64,000 nt of DNA. Source: Timema cristinae (lineage: Eukaryota > Arthropoda > Insecta > Phasmatodea > Timematidae). Position numbers and translations under genes: made by a program. Numbering within the stretch: the first letter of the stretch is position 1; each line of letters starts with the position of its first letter. Where the stretch lies: NCBI GenBank assembly GCA_039000515.1, contig JBCFYV010000591.1:1-64000 (forward strand), written 5' to 3'. Positions 9,888 through 22,397 of this stretch are shown piece after piece. The notes beneath the pieces were generated by a model. The model saw only the letters and a program-made list of their open reading frames with translations, was not told the DNA's origin and did not search any database.

Positions 9888-11570
9888 GTTCTTCTCACAC
9901 ACAAACTTGCTGATCTTGAGTTTCACCAACCAGGAAGGTCCATCGGTCGCACCGTGCTCGCTCATCAACAGGATGCAATCTATATGAGAAATATGCTATT
10001 CTCATCATGATGGAAGCCCAACACTCTTGACTTCCCAGGAAATGTACAAGCGTGGGTTAACCTCCTGCCAGAACAAGCCTTTAAATAATTATGCTCTTAC
10101 AATATTAAACATACCCCTGGCGCCAAACTCCAGTTCTGTTAATAACAGGACTGAAAGATATTGATACTCAAATTAATCGATTGTTAATTCTGGGTTAACC
10201 TCCTGCCAGAACAAGCCTTTAAATAATTATGCTCTTACAATATTAAACATACCCCTGGCGTCAAACTCCAGTTCTGTTAATAACAGGACTGGAAGATATT
10301 GATACTCAAATTAATCGATTGTTAATTCTATCACGTAATCTCACTAGAGAGGAATTCACCCAATATCGTGTCTATCTAGAATCTATAGGTCTAAAAAATT
10401 GTTTTAGAAGAGTTCTACGTACGTCTTCAATTAAAATTTATTTTACCGTTTCGAGAATGTGTTAGATTCATTGTAGCTGGTACATACCTCTATAATAATG
10501 TAATTTCTGAGGCTCCTACGGAAGTGCCCTTAAGGTAAACTGTGGTATTACTTATGTATTTTTACAACAGACATAAGAAAGGTTAGAAAATGCGTACTTG
10601 AACTCTGTTTTGTATGAAATATATGAAAACATACATTTAAAGAAGCGAGATGAATTCAATGTTTTATACGGTCCTAATTGAACATTTGATATCGAGATAC
10701 TCTGGCTGAAGTTACTCTAGATTTGTCGAGTTTATAATTAATTTCCAAAGACATGCTACTTTACCTGTAGGTGCCGTGTTCAAGTCCCGGAATTTATAGA
10801 AAAATTTAGCGCGTTAGTTAATTTACAGGCTGCCGAAATCCTCTGTTTTCCAACGTTTATAGTGGCTTTCTTATTCACTCCTCCTGACGCGTGACCCCAA
10901 GAAAGCTTATCTTCCTGCCATACTTGGGGAAAAACTTACCTGCATAGAATTCCTCTTCCTTCGGAAATGAGGTACATACATAATTTAGAAAGGTAAAATT
11001 ATATTTCTGTAAATGTGTACAGTGCTAAATTTGAAGATAGTGAGACATATATTAATATTACCCAAACTTTACGAATGGGAAAAAATGTTGTGCCAGTTCA
11101 TGTTAATTCAAAAGAGCATGCAAAACATATTCATATATTAACAAAACGCGTTCATGGAGAAGACAGCGCGATAAAGAACCTATCTCGATCATTAAATGGT
11201 CAGCTTTTCGCGTGAAAAACGAAGATACTATCGTGACCATTGTCTGGTCAATTTCTTGGTTAATTTACATAGACTATATGAGGTAGAGGAATAATACTGG
11301 AAGCTGTTTAGAGCCGAGTTAAAAGTGGCCGGAACTCCACCGTTTAGTAAAGCTTCATAGTCAGCCATAATAGTTATTACAGTTTTTGTGGATTTATTTT
11401 CGATGAGGGAAAGGTAGGGGACATTTCTAAACCAAAGAAACTGGCAAGAAACAAAGCAAAGAAAACAGCCAACACCACCAGCAAAGGATCAATTAGTGAA
11501 AATTAAATATAAAAAATCAACAACCGATAGATTGCAATGTGTGTAAAAAGCCTAAATAAGAATTTTAAAA
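9888..11570 (+). pseudogene. unidentified gene relic, 3' part beyond the gypsy insertion
   Basis: The frame begun at 2102 resumes at 9888 and reads 40 codons to a TGA at 10008-10010, then stays open to a TAA at 10086-10088. Protein-like stretches continue in shifted frames: LTREEFTQYRVYLESIGLKN near 10340, EFIEKFSALVNLQAAEIL near 10790, and 11015-11215 (TLRMGKNVVPVHVNSKEHAK). A CX2C motif occurs near 11540. The composition looks like real but decayed coding sequence, perhaps a single long intronless gene such as one from a large DNA virus or a domesticated element. I recognise no family and assign no function. An internal 138-bp tandem duplication (10053-10329) also disrupts it. Confidence 0.5.
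10053..10329 (+). repeat. 138-bp tandem duplication
   Basis: Two head-to-tail copies starting TGGGTTAACCTCC at 10053 and 10191, differing at only two bases I could see (CGCC/CGTC and TGAAAG/TGGAAG). The near-identity means the duplication is younger than the decay of the surrounding gene relic. Confidence 0.9.
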
Positions 11571-12439
11571 CAGCCATGGGGAGACCCTAGTAGTTGCAAA
11601 ACCAGGTGAGTCAGACCCTATATAATATGACAAAACATGATTAAAAGTAATGTTATTATTAGTTAATGTTATTATTAGTTATAAACAAAATTAAGTGTTG
11701 CAACAGCCTACGCTTTCGTGATAGAGGCAGGAATTTCGTGAGATATGAGGGTGGTTTTATATTAAATAGTTTTCAAATCATCCTCCAAGCAATTGCGTAT
11801 ACATTTACGTTAAAATGTTACATTCCTAATCTAAAACACATTAGTATAATTATTATATAGGTATGTATATAACTCACTTGGGGAGACATGTTGAACAAAA
11901 TCAGTTATTATAAAATTATTATTAATCATAGGTTATTATGAAAGAATTGATGTTTAGACAAAATTCCTTTTCAACTTTGATGAGCTTGGTGCAAGTCATT
12001 ACTTTTGCGTTTGAACAGACTATAAGTTCAATAAATCAGGAATTATATCTTCAGTAATCAAAAATTTGATGAACGTTGTTTGGCTAATGAAATTAGCTCT
12101 GTTAGAACACCGTATTTCGTATTAGGTAAACTAATATATTTCATGATAGAGAACAATCCAGCCGAATCTTTGAGGCTTGCATGTAGAACTATGTTTTACA
12201 TAAGTCTAAATATAATGTACAACTCATTAATCAGGAAGGACATTCATCGCCTACATCATGTCTACGAAGGTTGCTGAAGATAACATCTAATCTAGTAGGA
12301 TTATTACAATAAAGTGTACTTTACACATGGCAAAGAGGTGATTCGAGAACGATTATTGACTTTGTGGTGTATGATGAGAGCCCTAGAAGCTTATTAAAGA
12401 ATATAAGGGCTGTGTGTTGAACTAAGTGTGGAACAGATC
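11571..12439. other. AT-rich interval, nothing recognised
   Basis: Short frames only. 12080-12277 has a protein-like stretch (FVLGKLIYFMIENNPAESL) that could be a further relic, but I cannot tie it to a family with confidence. Confidence 0.4.
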
Positions 12440-13100
12440 ACTTCTAAATGGTCTTAATAGTTGAATTAGATAGACATATTGTGAGGAAGCAGCGCAAGAA
12501 TACTAAGCAAATAAAAGTGAAAGTAGAAAAATTGCAGGATTAAAGTGTGAGAGCGCAATATGAAAGATTGCTGGGCGAAAAATTAACTTTACAAGAGTAT
12601 GAATGGAATGTCGAAATAAATGCTAATGAAAAAGAAAGTGCTTGGAACAGAAAAAAAGGTGTCGTTGAGTGCGATAAAGATTTGTGTGGAATATGCGGTG
12701 TTGGTAAAATTAAAAAGAGATGCATGGTGGAATGAACAGCTGAAAGAAGATGTGAAAGAGAACGTTAAAGGTTGTGAGGACATTTACAAAGATAAATAGA
12801 TGAATACAAAGAAAGTAGTAAAATAGAGCAAGTAGTAAATGAGATTAAAATAAGGAGAAGGCGGGCAGAATAATGTAGAATGAAATAAGAAACTTTTTTA
12901 GAAGTGAGTAAATAACGAAACAAGAAAGTGCAAGGAATGACCTATGGCATTTAGAATGAACGTAGTGAGATGATCTAGGATGAAAACAGTTTGAGAGAGA
13001 AATGGAGGGAGTATTTGGGGCAATTTTATAGCAAAGACGTAGAGAAAGTAGCAGAAAATGGTAAAACTGCTGGTGAAAGGTACAAAGCACCTTTCACCAT
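12440..13100 (+). pseudogene. LINE relic, endonuclease-to-RT linker region
   Basis: Plus-strand reading with several stops gives a lysine/glutamate-rich stretch followed by CGICGVGKIKKR and WWNEQLKEDV-like text. This is typical of the segment between the endonuclease and reverse transcriptase of RTE/CR1-like LINEs. Downstream text (near 12880-13080) resembles the 'FW..VN..R' linker but is badly broken. No catalytic motif survives. Probably an old 5'-truncated fragment. Confidence 0.45.
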
Positions 13101-13188
13101 GCACTTTCGTAATGGAGACCTAGGCCCAGTCAGTTTTTGAAACATTTCCACTAAGAAGTGACTGCAATCTTTTCTAAAGAGCTGTACA

Positions 13189-14754
13189 TTATAATTCTTT
13201 CATATTTTTACAAAATTTCTTCGCACCAAAGCCTATGTCTAAGTCCGAAAAGCTCAATAGATTTTCATTTTTGTCATCAATTGCCAAGAGCTGTACTGAG
13301 TTTTTCACATTGCTTATAACCTTTGCCTTAAGGACGCGAGCAGCAATGCTACGTGCCATCGAATAAAGTTCATCATGTACAAAGGGCAACAATGGATTGT
13401 CATTTTGAAATATTTTAAGATATGGTTCCACTTCTCCTACTACTGACTGTAAGAAAAAGAGTTTTGCTTCAAGAAGGTTATCTTTTAGGAAGTCTCGTAC
13501 AACACCGAAATTCTTTGTTTCAGGTGGTTTGGAACACACAAAAGCCACACATTTCTTTAAATGTGGAATAATTTTCAAGGCTCTTTCAATTACTTTTGAG
13601 TTTTCCACCCATATGATGGAACACAATTTAAGTGGAAAGAGGTCTGATCCACTTGAGAGGATGTAATCAGATCTTCGAGATGGAAAATCTTTAAACAGAT
13701 AATACAACGAACGCAGAAAATTATGAACTTGCAATTCACATTTATTATGAGCTGTCTTATAAGCCCCATGAACTGTATAAAGAGAGCATGTGCCAACATC
13801 AATAGGTTTCTTGTCTTCAGAGTTATCTACATTTTTCCCCATCATTTGATTGAAGTCCTTAGGGAATTTTAAATTTACATTAGGTCCATCAACAGCAATT
13901 TGTAGAACATTCTTTAAAGGCAGTCCTAATTCAGACATACCTGACGTAAAGGAATCAAGGAGGTCAGATGCAGTAGAATGACCTAAAAACACAGAGTTCA
14001 AGTATCGGGTCAAAACCACATTTAAACTTGAGTTCCAATAACGGACAATGATGTCCATTTGTCCTTTTTGGGCAATTCTATCGAGTCTTTCGTCAAGTGA
14101 AACTGCAAAAAATGCAATCTTCTTTAACTCCACCGAGAGTTTTTCTTGGAAGAAGGGGCCAAGACCAAAGGTTGTCAAATAGCCAAGTTTGTCTTTTTGC
14201 ATTTTGAACTTCTGTGCTATTACACTGTCAGGAAACATGATTGAGAAAAGATCACTGGGAATACATGAACCTCTGTCAGAAGTATGAGTCATAACCTTAT
14301 TCATGGACCACAGAATTTCTGCTTTCAAGGTATCATCATTTACACAAAATTTACTTAAAGGTCCTCCAAGAGATGAGGAAGATGAAACAACTAATGTAGA
14401 CAAAGCTGCAACCAGATATACATCATTTTCAGAAGTAGGCTTTCTTGTGGAAGGTAATAATTCTTTTGCCGGTTCTGGCTGTTTACATCCAATTTTTTCA
14501 GAATATATAAAGCTGAGCGTTTTTTGCTTACCTTGGAGTAGATCAGAGGTTAGTTCCAAATGCTTCTTACCTTTTCCATAAATTTTCACTCCATTCAACC
14601 CACTGTGGTTTATATCAAATTTCGATTTACAAAATATACAATAAGCCTTATACTGGTCATTTTCAACAGGGCGCAACCACTTTGAGTATTTATTTTCTTC
14701 AACAGTCAGCCAAAACTCTTTGAACTGTAAAGTGGTCAGGGTTTTAGGCCCTTA
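13189..14754 (-). CDS. hAT-superfamily-like transposase-derived protein
   Basis: An uninterrupted minus-strand frame of about 520 residues. It has no ATG near its start; the first codons after the upstream stop read GPKTLTTLQF, so an upstream exon or a lost start is likely, and a splice acceptor-like AG lies near 14755. A BED-type zinc finger is visible near the N-terminus (CIFCKSKF...H), followed by a long region with the SLDE and DGPNVNLKF motifs seen in hAT-derived proteins and a C-terminal block SVVGEVEPYLKIFQNDNPLLPF like that of multi-copy hAT-related genes in animals. Such proteins bind DNA through BED fingers and cut and paste hAT elements. An intact 1.5-kb frame amid decayed sequence suggests either a recent element or a domesticated gene. 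I could not find flanking 8-bp duplications or short inverted ends. Family assignment is by pattern. Confidence 0.55.
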
Positions 14755-17700
14755 GTTCTCAACGATTTCTTGTTTAAATTTACATTAGTTTGCCTTTGTT
14801 TATATATTAATATGCTCAAGCTACTCAGAGTACTAAACTGATAAATACATTGTTCATTTCATCTAGGCCTAATTTAATTCTCTTTATTACTATTAAATGG
14901 TTAATTATAAGAAAGTGTGGGGTTTTATGGTAATTATAAATTATGTACATCATAACCAAAGTTGTAAACAATGCATGTTTTAAATTTCAATTCTTCAACT
15001 TCATTTTCAGGTCTTTAAACTTTTAATCTTATAGTTTTTCTTTATTTAAAGTCTTTATTGGAATATTAGAGTCATCCAAATTTATTACTATTACTTTTCA
15101 TTTTAAGCATCGTGCAATGTATTAATAACTGTACCTGGAAGCTGGGAGACGCAACTGTTGCTTACACGTGTGGTCTTTCGGGGGAGGGGGAGGTTTTGGC
15201 GCGGACTCCTGGCCAATCAGTGCATTCGCTTGAGCGTCTGTGTTTTACATTATGTGGAAGGGAAGCGTCAAACGCGGGACAGACGCGATCGGGAGACAGG
15301 CCAGTTAACACTAAAATAAAGTAGACCTGTAATAACTACCTACCTTTTCAACCTGTAGAGATGGGGGAGAGGATATTTAGCCCAAGTGGCTAAAAAAGTT
15401 GTCGTTATCAATGTAACTAATTCGTTCATCTAAATTAATTAGCCGTATTATCATTATGTAATTTTTTGTTAAATTAAAACTTCAAATACTACACTATCTT
15501 ATATGTTTTTAATCGGCTGAGTACCTCTACCCCCACCATTATACTTATAACCCCGAGATGCTCTACCGAAACAACTGACTGCCGAGGACGACCCCGTAAG
15601 AAGAAGATGATCAGCAGCTGACTGGTTACAGAACGAACATTTACCAGGTATCTTTTAACACATTAGCCTAAACTTCACACATAAAATCTTTGAATAATCC
15701 CCCCAAAAAATATGGATTTTTTACGCAACACATACTTAAAAAAAATTTAGGCCTAGTATTTTATGTGCCCATAAGACAACAAAAATTATTTTAAAAATTG
15801 GTAAATTTCAACTGTTTTGAATGAATGGTCTTTAAAATTAAATTAATTACGTCAAGGATCAAATATTAACACTAATAGTATGATTTTATATTTTATAAAA
15901 AAAATACGCCATATTTCACTGCGAAAACGATTGCTATTTGCTGCCAACGTTAATTTGAAATTATAATATACATTTTACACCGCCTTCAAATTGCAGTCGG
16001 ATCAGTGAAGGCGTAAAAAATTTATAATTGCCGCCAACATCTTGATCCAGATCCACAACACAGATGAACGCACGGTTTGTGTAGAAACTGTCCTGGTATT
16101 TTCCCGTATCATCTACAAAACCTGAATTCCAATTCAGTCACTCGAAAACCATTATTTGTAGACACACACACGGCATAATGCACTATCACATCCCATGAGA
16201 CAAGTAGCACGCCACATTAAAATTTAATACAAGATGGCGAACGTTAACTTTGTCGTTGGAATCACAAACAAAACAATCAGGCAACTTCCGACTGGCGCGT
16301 GCCATGACGTGTAGTGGATAGCGCTATCTTTGAAGCGGAATGTGCGGAAAATTCAAACTAAAATTATTTTCGTGACTTTATGACCAAAATATTAAAAATT
16401 CGTGACTTTTCCGTGACTTTCATGATATTTTTTTAATTAGTGTCTTTTTCGTAACTTTCGTGACCCAGTAGACCCTGCACTAACACAAAGAAACACTAAT
16501 GATATGTTCAATATTAAATCAATAAATTTAACAATTTACTACCAAAATTACAATTAGGACTACTTTAGGCTACTATTATGGTTCTTATAGTAGAATAAAA
16601 ACAAATAATATCCACTTTGAGGATTCCTTTTGAGATACCAAAAGTGATGGGAAAACAATTGACATTGTTAGTAGTAGGTCTCGTTGAATAGATTACGTTT
16701 TTAATCACAAGTATGAAGTGTATTCTATTGAGACCTCTATAGTAAAATTAAACATTATTAATATTTTCAATGTAAAGTAATAATTTCAATTGTTTACCTT
16801 TAAGAGGGTCAGTATATAGTTAGATTTCCATTCCTTACCTTTAGCTATTGTGGTGAGAAAGCTAAGCAGTGGCGGTTGGTGGGCTCGGGAGCAGGGCAAG
16901 CAGCCTTGAATTTTATTTTATTTTTAGATTAAATTCTTGGAGCGTAATTTAAGTCAAAATAAACGATAAATCATGAACTAACTTTAAGATGACCATTTTA
17001 AGAGTAGAATAATAAGAACAATAATTTCATAAACATAAATTGATTTAGGCCCTAAATCTGTGGATTAAGACGTACTATAAAAATTACTGAAATTAATTTG
17101 CCTAAGATCAGGTGTTGGTCTACTAGCTTAACAGTTTCACCTTTAAGGGATAAACCCATACATTCTATTCTGTTTCAAATCCGCTACGCTTCGTGATTGT
17201 AGCACCATATAAGTTAACAATAAAGATAAAAATGTAAACGTAAATGATATAGATGCAATAGCTCTTTGTTACAATTGCATATAATTAAAGCAAGTAGAGT
17301 TAGCTAAGACGGGTAAAATTCTATCCAGTCCATAAAAATCCACGTAGATTTTATTAAAAATACCCACTTAAAAAATAAAAATAAAAAACACTTATTCTAT
17401 TTTGAACACAAAGCAATTGTCTAACTAATTTTTGAAAGTGGTTAGTATATATCCCTTTCAATATTTAAAATATGATTAATTACTTTAAAGAAAAATGTAG
17501 TAGATAGATTGGAAATGGAATTAAACATGTTAGCATAGGACTAGATCAAAATATATTATTGAATATTTTAAAGAATACACATACAATTTAAATTTAAAAC
17601 ATTCTTTTCTAAGAACAAAATTTTAATAACATGATTGCATGAAAATTTTATTTTGAATTTTGCTAACCAGTGTCTATTGTTTGTATTTCATTAAAAAAAA

Positions 17701-20134
17701 TTATTTATAAAATATAATATTATTGTTAGGTCTAGACGTTATTTTCTTGTAAAGTAACAGTCTAGGCACTAATTAATATGTTAGAATGATTGGTTAAATC
17801 AGATAATATACATAATATCTTTAATCACACCACAACAAACCATATAAAACCTAATATAGCCCAACTTATTTTTTAAATAGCACGGGTGGTTTTTTTCAAG
17901 ACTGAGATAAGAGCTATTCATTGACAAACATGTTTGGTTTGTGATCTTCCTCCTGCCCACAATTTATAAGCGAAGGGTGTCCAAATTAATGTATACACTC
18001 AATCGAGTTCGGTCATTTTCGGCTTTATACAATTGATATAAAAAGTTAAACAAAACTAATCGGAGTAGGCATTTCTTTACTCGCAACACCATACTTTAAA
18101 TTTAGCAGGATTAAGCTTGCTTAAAATATTTAGAGGTTTGAAAAAATTTATAAAGGGTACAGTGCACCGCACAGACATTCCCTTATGGGTTACTGACGAC
18201 AAATTTATGAAAATTTGATTCCTAATTGTAAAATAGAATGGAAGTAAACCAACTCTTGACTAGTTACTACATGAGAAATTATGTAAGATTGTGTCATACT
18301 ATTCATTTTAATTTACGTGAAAATGTTTAAAAAGTGATAGTTTTCCATTTTTTTATCACAATAAAATACTGTAAAAGATGTTTCTAAGCAAAAACAAAAT
18401 ATTAAGTTATTTTAGTTATTTCAGTAGTTCTGAGAATTTGAGTGTTTCCTCAAATTGAAGCTATACCACAAAAAAAAAAACACCTAATACAGAATTTCTC
18501 TGTTTGTTCTTCCTTGGGTATTATATACTCGTATGTATATATAAAATACCCAATTTATAGGTCAGTGGCACACCTAAGACAGGGAAAAATGGGAATTGGT
18601 CTCCCCCAAGACTCAATATTATTTTAATAAATACATTAATAATGTGCATAAGCTAACTTTTAAATCCAGGTTAAAGATTTATATTTCAAAAGAGATAAAT
18701 GCTATGCACATTAAAATAACCACCGAATTTCCTATTAAAAAATATTTATATTAGATTCGATATATTGTATGCAAGGCCAAAGCCAGATAAATAATGAATT
18801 AGAACTACCTTATTTACTGTTTAAAAATAACAAAATAAAAACAAGGAACGATCTATATCAAGTAGTATTGTGAGTGCCAAAAATAATCGAACTCGAGATT
18901 TCGATAAATGTAAACATTTCGCAATGGTTCGTCATGGTTTTCGCAATGCAGTCTCTCTGTCCGTCACTTTTCCCTTAGTACCCCTTTTATACACTTAAAC
19001 CTTTTTAAAACTTATTACATAACTTATAAATATTAATTTGATTTAATTTTTACTCTTTTTAATCTTAGTTACACTTAACTACTATCCCGGGCAAAGCTGT
19101 ACTTCATGCTAGTAATATATAAAAAATAAAGTGAGTTTAGGTGTGTGTTCAGAAAAATCTATGCACCTTCGAGATAGGATGGAAGTTTAAATTTGGACGA
19201 TCTCTAGAAGGACCACCTTATTTAACAAGGAAAATTTACGAAATTAAGTTCCAGGACTTGGGGGAGCGGGTCAAAATAAGAAAGACGTTTTAAATTCGGT
19301 AGAAAATCGAAATTTGGGTAGAAGGTATGGGGACCACTCCAGAAAATCAGATAAGTGTTAAAATTTCAAATCTATGAGTGAAAGGTGAGCAGGAAATTTA
19401 AATTGTGATTGCTATAGCTAGCTTCGTATTGTGCAAGGAGGAATTATATAAATACTAGCAGCCGGATGTTGAACGTCCCAATTTGAATAGATTGATATAG
19501 TACAAAGAATGGATCAGCCTGCTAGTAAATTATACATGTGAGCTAATTTCACTCTAAATCATTATTTGAAATAAGTCTCTTCTCTAGCCTCCACCCCAGT
19601 AAACACAATATAATATTTAGTCATAGAAGAATGTCTAGTTATCTGAACAATTATTATGTTATGGTCAGATATATAAATGGAGCGTTGAATGACGTTCATG
19701 TAGTGGCAAAAAACAACATCTTTGCATGAATCATATTTGTTTAAAATAAAAAAATATAGATGCACTGCATTTGTCAAAACAAAAGAAGTATGTAACATAA
19801 ACATATTTGTAGCTTTCAACAAAAAATTGATATTTCAAATACATAAAAATGCACACAAGTTTGCAAAAAAGTAAATTAAAGGGAGAATTAGTCATAAATG
19901 TTAACATTAAGTCAATATACTATTTAAAAAAAATCCCGTAGCTTATGTAAAGAGCTGTTTTAAAAAAAAAGTTATTTACTAATTAAATCCCCTATAACAT
20001 TAGCCCTAATCTTTAGTTTACTTTTTTAAATCACCATAAATATATATATTTTCCTAATGAGCTTATAGAAATAAGATATTTAAGAATTTCTTAAAAATAA
20101 ACAAACACAATATATCTATTGACATTATCTATTT
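14755..20134. other. 5.4-kb AT-rich interval without a supportable gene
   Basis: Only short frames. 15112-15324 is a brief GC-richer island with no domain. 16866 onward reads CAGTGGCGG, a motif common at hAT/MITE ends, but I found no partner. 16360-16460 has short tandem CGTGACTTT motifs. A homopolymer- and A/T-rich background fills the rest. Confidence 0.5.
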
Positions 20135-20140
20135 GACATC
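20135..20140. repeat. Maverick target site duplication GACATC (left)
   Basis: GACATC abuts the left end at 20141, and the identical six bases follow the right end at 39708-39713. Six base pairs is the duplication length known for Maverick/Polinton integrases. Confidence 0.9.
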
Positions 20141-20628
20141 AGTAGTGTTCCCGATGACCAAGTACAGCGCTCTCATTGGCTGAAATGGGTCACGTGACCA
20201 CGCCTCATCGCTCTCTGATTGGCTGCTATAAATAGCCCCCTCCCCTCCTCCTGACCTCTTTTCTCAAGTGATGATTAAGAAATTTCTTCCCCACAAGCCC
20301 CCTGGACATGTTGGTTCTTGATGATTAATTATTAATGATTGTTAATTAATTATTGATAATTAATTATTGGCTAGGATTAGGGGCGTTGTAGTTTATTTAT
20401 TAGGGGAGCATACAGTCCGTGACATTTCGGCATGAAGGCTCTGCACGAACCTCGCGCTATGGCTGTCTTATGTAGAATGAACATTGGCTCCTCCGTCACA
20501 AGACTCTGATGGACTGTCCCTGAACAAGCAGCACGAAGCTTTCTGATGACCGTTTTGGCAAGAATGGGGGCATCTTCTCTGCTCGTCCGCTTACAGAGTA
20601 GTGATCACTGCGCATCACTAGTGCTTAC
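20141..20628 (+). repeat. left terminal inverted repeat of the Maverick
   Basis: Matches the reverse complement of 39221-39707 over blocks such as CAGCGCTCTCATTGGCTGAAA, the ATTAATTATTAATGATTG stretch and GAGCATACARTCCGTGAC. The left copy has an insertion of about 80 bp around 20475-20560. The right copy instead carries a tandem duplication of a segment of roughly 80 bp with GTGACGTTTCGGCATGAGGG. Confidence 0.9.
20166..20233 (+). promoter_or_regulatory. inward-facing promoter-like block in the left TIR
   Basis: Contains ATTGGC (reverse CCAAT) twice, a GTCACGTGAC E-box palindrome, then TATAAATA at 20226-20233, all within about 70 bp. In the right TIR the TATA is altered to ATCAATAA. Direction is inward from the order of boxes. 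Function is inferred. Confidence 0.4.
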
Positions 20629-21740
20629 CTCCCCCCAAACCCCCGCCCTCCTTACATCGCTTGGAAACGGCTGATTACTATACTTTCACTTCATGGACTC
20701 GAAAATATAAAATTTCATCATCTGAGCGAGGGGAAATCGCAGAGTGGTTATGACACACCCTGCCCCTGTGGAAGTCATAAACTTCAAGTCACGGTAAAGG
20801 ATGACAGGAGCTGACGACCCCAATACCGAGTTGTTCAACCCGTTAACTTGTCTTTGCGATGTTTTGGAATGTACCGTTATCAGGCATTGATACAAGAGCA
20901 GACAGCGAACAAGGAAGCCAAAGCTAGCAATCCCCCTCCGAGATGTATAAAGATTAAAACTCGAACCCCCCTGCACGGAAACCCCAGACCTCGACACATT
21001 TTTAGCAACGCATCCTAGATACATGTGTACCAACATTTTGGGAGAGTAGAAAATAACCTAAGCGAGATTCGAACCCATGACCTCCTCCAGGCATAACTAT
21101 ATAAGTTGACACTTACCCTATCTGGCAAAACTTGAGGGTTATCGCAAATGTGCGGAAAACCATCTTCGGTCCACCCGCCCTAGAATCGAACTATACATGT
21201 CATGTGCAGGTTTGAAACAGACAAAAAGAAGACGTGGGGGGGTTAAATAAATAAAACATAAATTGGTCTCTAAGATTATTATTATTGGAGATAGATCGTT
21301 TTGACAGTGATGGCCACCTGTAATAAAAATATTAAATTAATGTTAGGGTTCTAGTTAATTTAAATAAAATATAGTGAAAAATATATTCTGGAGATGTCCA
21401 AAAGTTGAACAAACTCAATAATAATATTTCTGATTGAAATATGTGACCAATTAATAAGTACTATGTTTTATTCATAAAAACAATAGAATATAGAGTTCTG
21501 TCTCTCTCTCTCTCTCGCTGCTAAAAGGAATATTCCCTCGCCAGAGGGGCAAATTGGTGATTGAGAGATTGTCACGCTACCCATTAGCGAAAAAAAAAAG
21601 TAACACTGGAGATGGCATTCGTAATGATTTTCATGCAAGAGTGAAATAAGTGCTGATTTGCGTGGGAGTATTTACCAGAAAGTTTCAAATTGTCTAGAAT
21701 TAAACAAGTAATAATCAAGTAGGTTTGCGTCTGTCCACCA
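20629..21740. other. interior Maverick DNA, no gene recognised
   Basis: The 116-codon minus frame at 20686-21036 lacks any domain and overlaps TIR-like sequence. A CGAGATTCGAACCC motif near 21063 resembles a tRNA T-arm/B-box in reverse. A short (TC)n run occurs at about 21500-21517. Confidence 0.4.
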
Positions 21741-21769
21741 TTTGCTAAACCAGACTTATTCATTCTGTA

Positions 21770-22295
21770 CCATAGGGTACCCACAACCCTTGTGTACTCG
21801 CACTTGCAATTCATTCTGCGCCAAAGTGTACCCACATTTTCATGAACAGAGCGTCTACCCGACACATCCATACTCGTTGGCTGCTAGAAGGTGTCTGGAG
21901 GATAACGGGTTTTACAAAGGGTATTGCGGGGCGACCACCAACCGGCAGCATACCACTCAATGCACACAACATTTGCGAGAGTGAGAAAAAAGGCCATTGG
22001 ATAACCACAACTCTTATGTACCCGCACTTGCCATTCATTCTGCGCCAAAGTGTACCCACAATTGCATGAACAAAGTGGCAACCCAGTACATCCATCTTCA
22101 TCGGCTGCTAGAAGATTTATGGCGAATAACGGGACTTACAAGGATCTAATACGCATTGGGCAATCGCAGATGTGTATTGGGCAACCTCGACCAGAGCGTC
22201 GTCCGTCCTCATCGGCTGCTAGAAGATTTATGAATAACGGGACTTACAAGGATCTGATACGCATTGTGCAATCGCAGATGTGTATTGCACAACCT
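21770..22295 (+). repeat. nested tandem repeats upstream of a promoter
   Basis: A block beginning near CAACCCTTGTGTACTCGCAC (21784) recurs at about 22009 (ATTCATTCTGCGCCAAAGTGTACCCACA shared core). Within the second, a ~98-bp unit (TCATCGGCTGCTAGAAGATTTATG ... GCAATCGCAGATGTGTATTG) is repeated at about 22107 and 22207. They lie directly upstream of the TATA box at 22330 and could be enhancer-like repeats or simple slippage. Confidence 0.7.
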
Positions 22296-22329
22296 CGGCC
22301 ATTACAGGCGGCACGCCCTTTGAGGCTGG

Positions 22330-22339
22330 TATAAATATA
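22330..22339 (+). promoter_or_regulatory. TATA box
   Basis: TATAAATATA, followed 20-25 bases on by ACAGTCGGTCATTTC (initiator-like), and 68 bases upstream of the ATG at 22398. It supports transcription of the spliced candidate below. Confidence 0.55.
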
Positions 22340-22397
22340 CCTCAAAATCATTACAGTCGGTCATTTCAATTTGTGATTGCGCTATACAAGTATCAAG

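Noticed and set aside
12080..12277. 65-codon plus frame with a faint likeness to the CNOT9/Rcd-1 repeat region
   Set aside because: Only scattered residues (LGK, NPA, LR) agree, no flanking exons of that protein are readable, and the likeness could be chance.
16866..16900. CAGTGGCGG hAT-like terminus
   Set aside because: No matching inverted partner or 8-bp duplication found within several kilobases.
20686..21036. 116-codon minus frame near the Maverick left end
   Set aside because: No domain, uneven composition, and no promoter.
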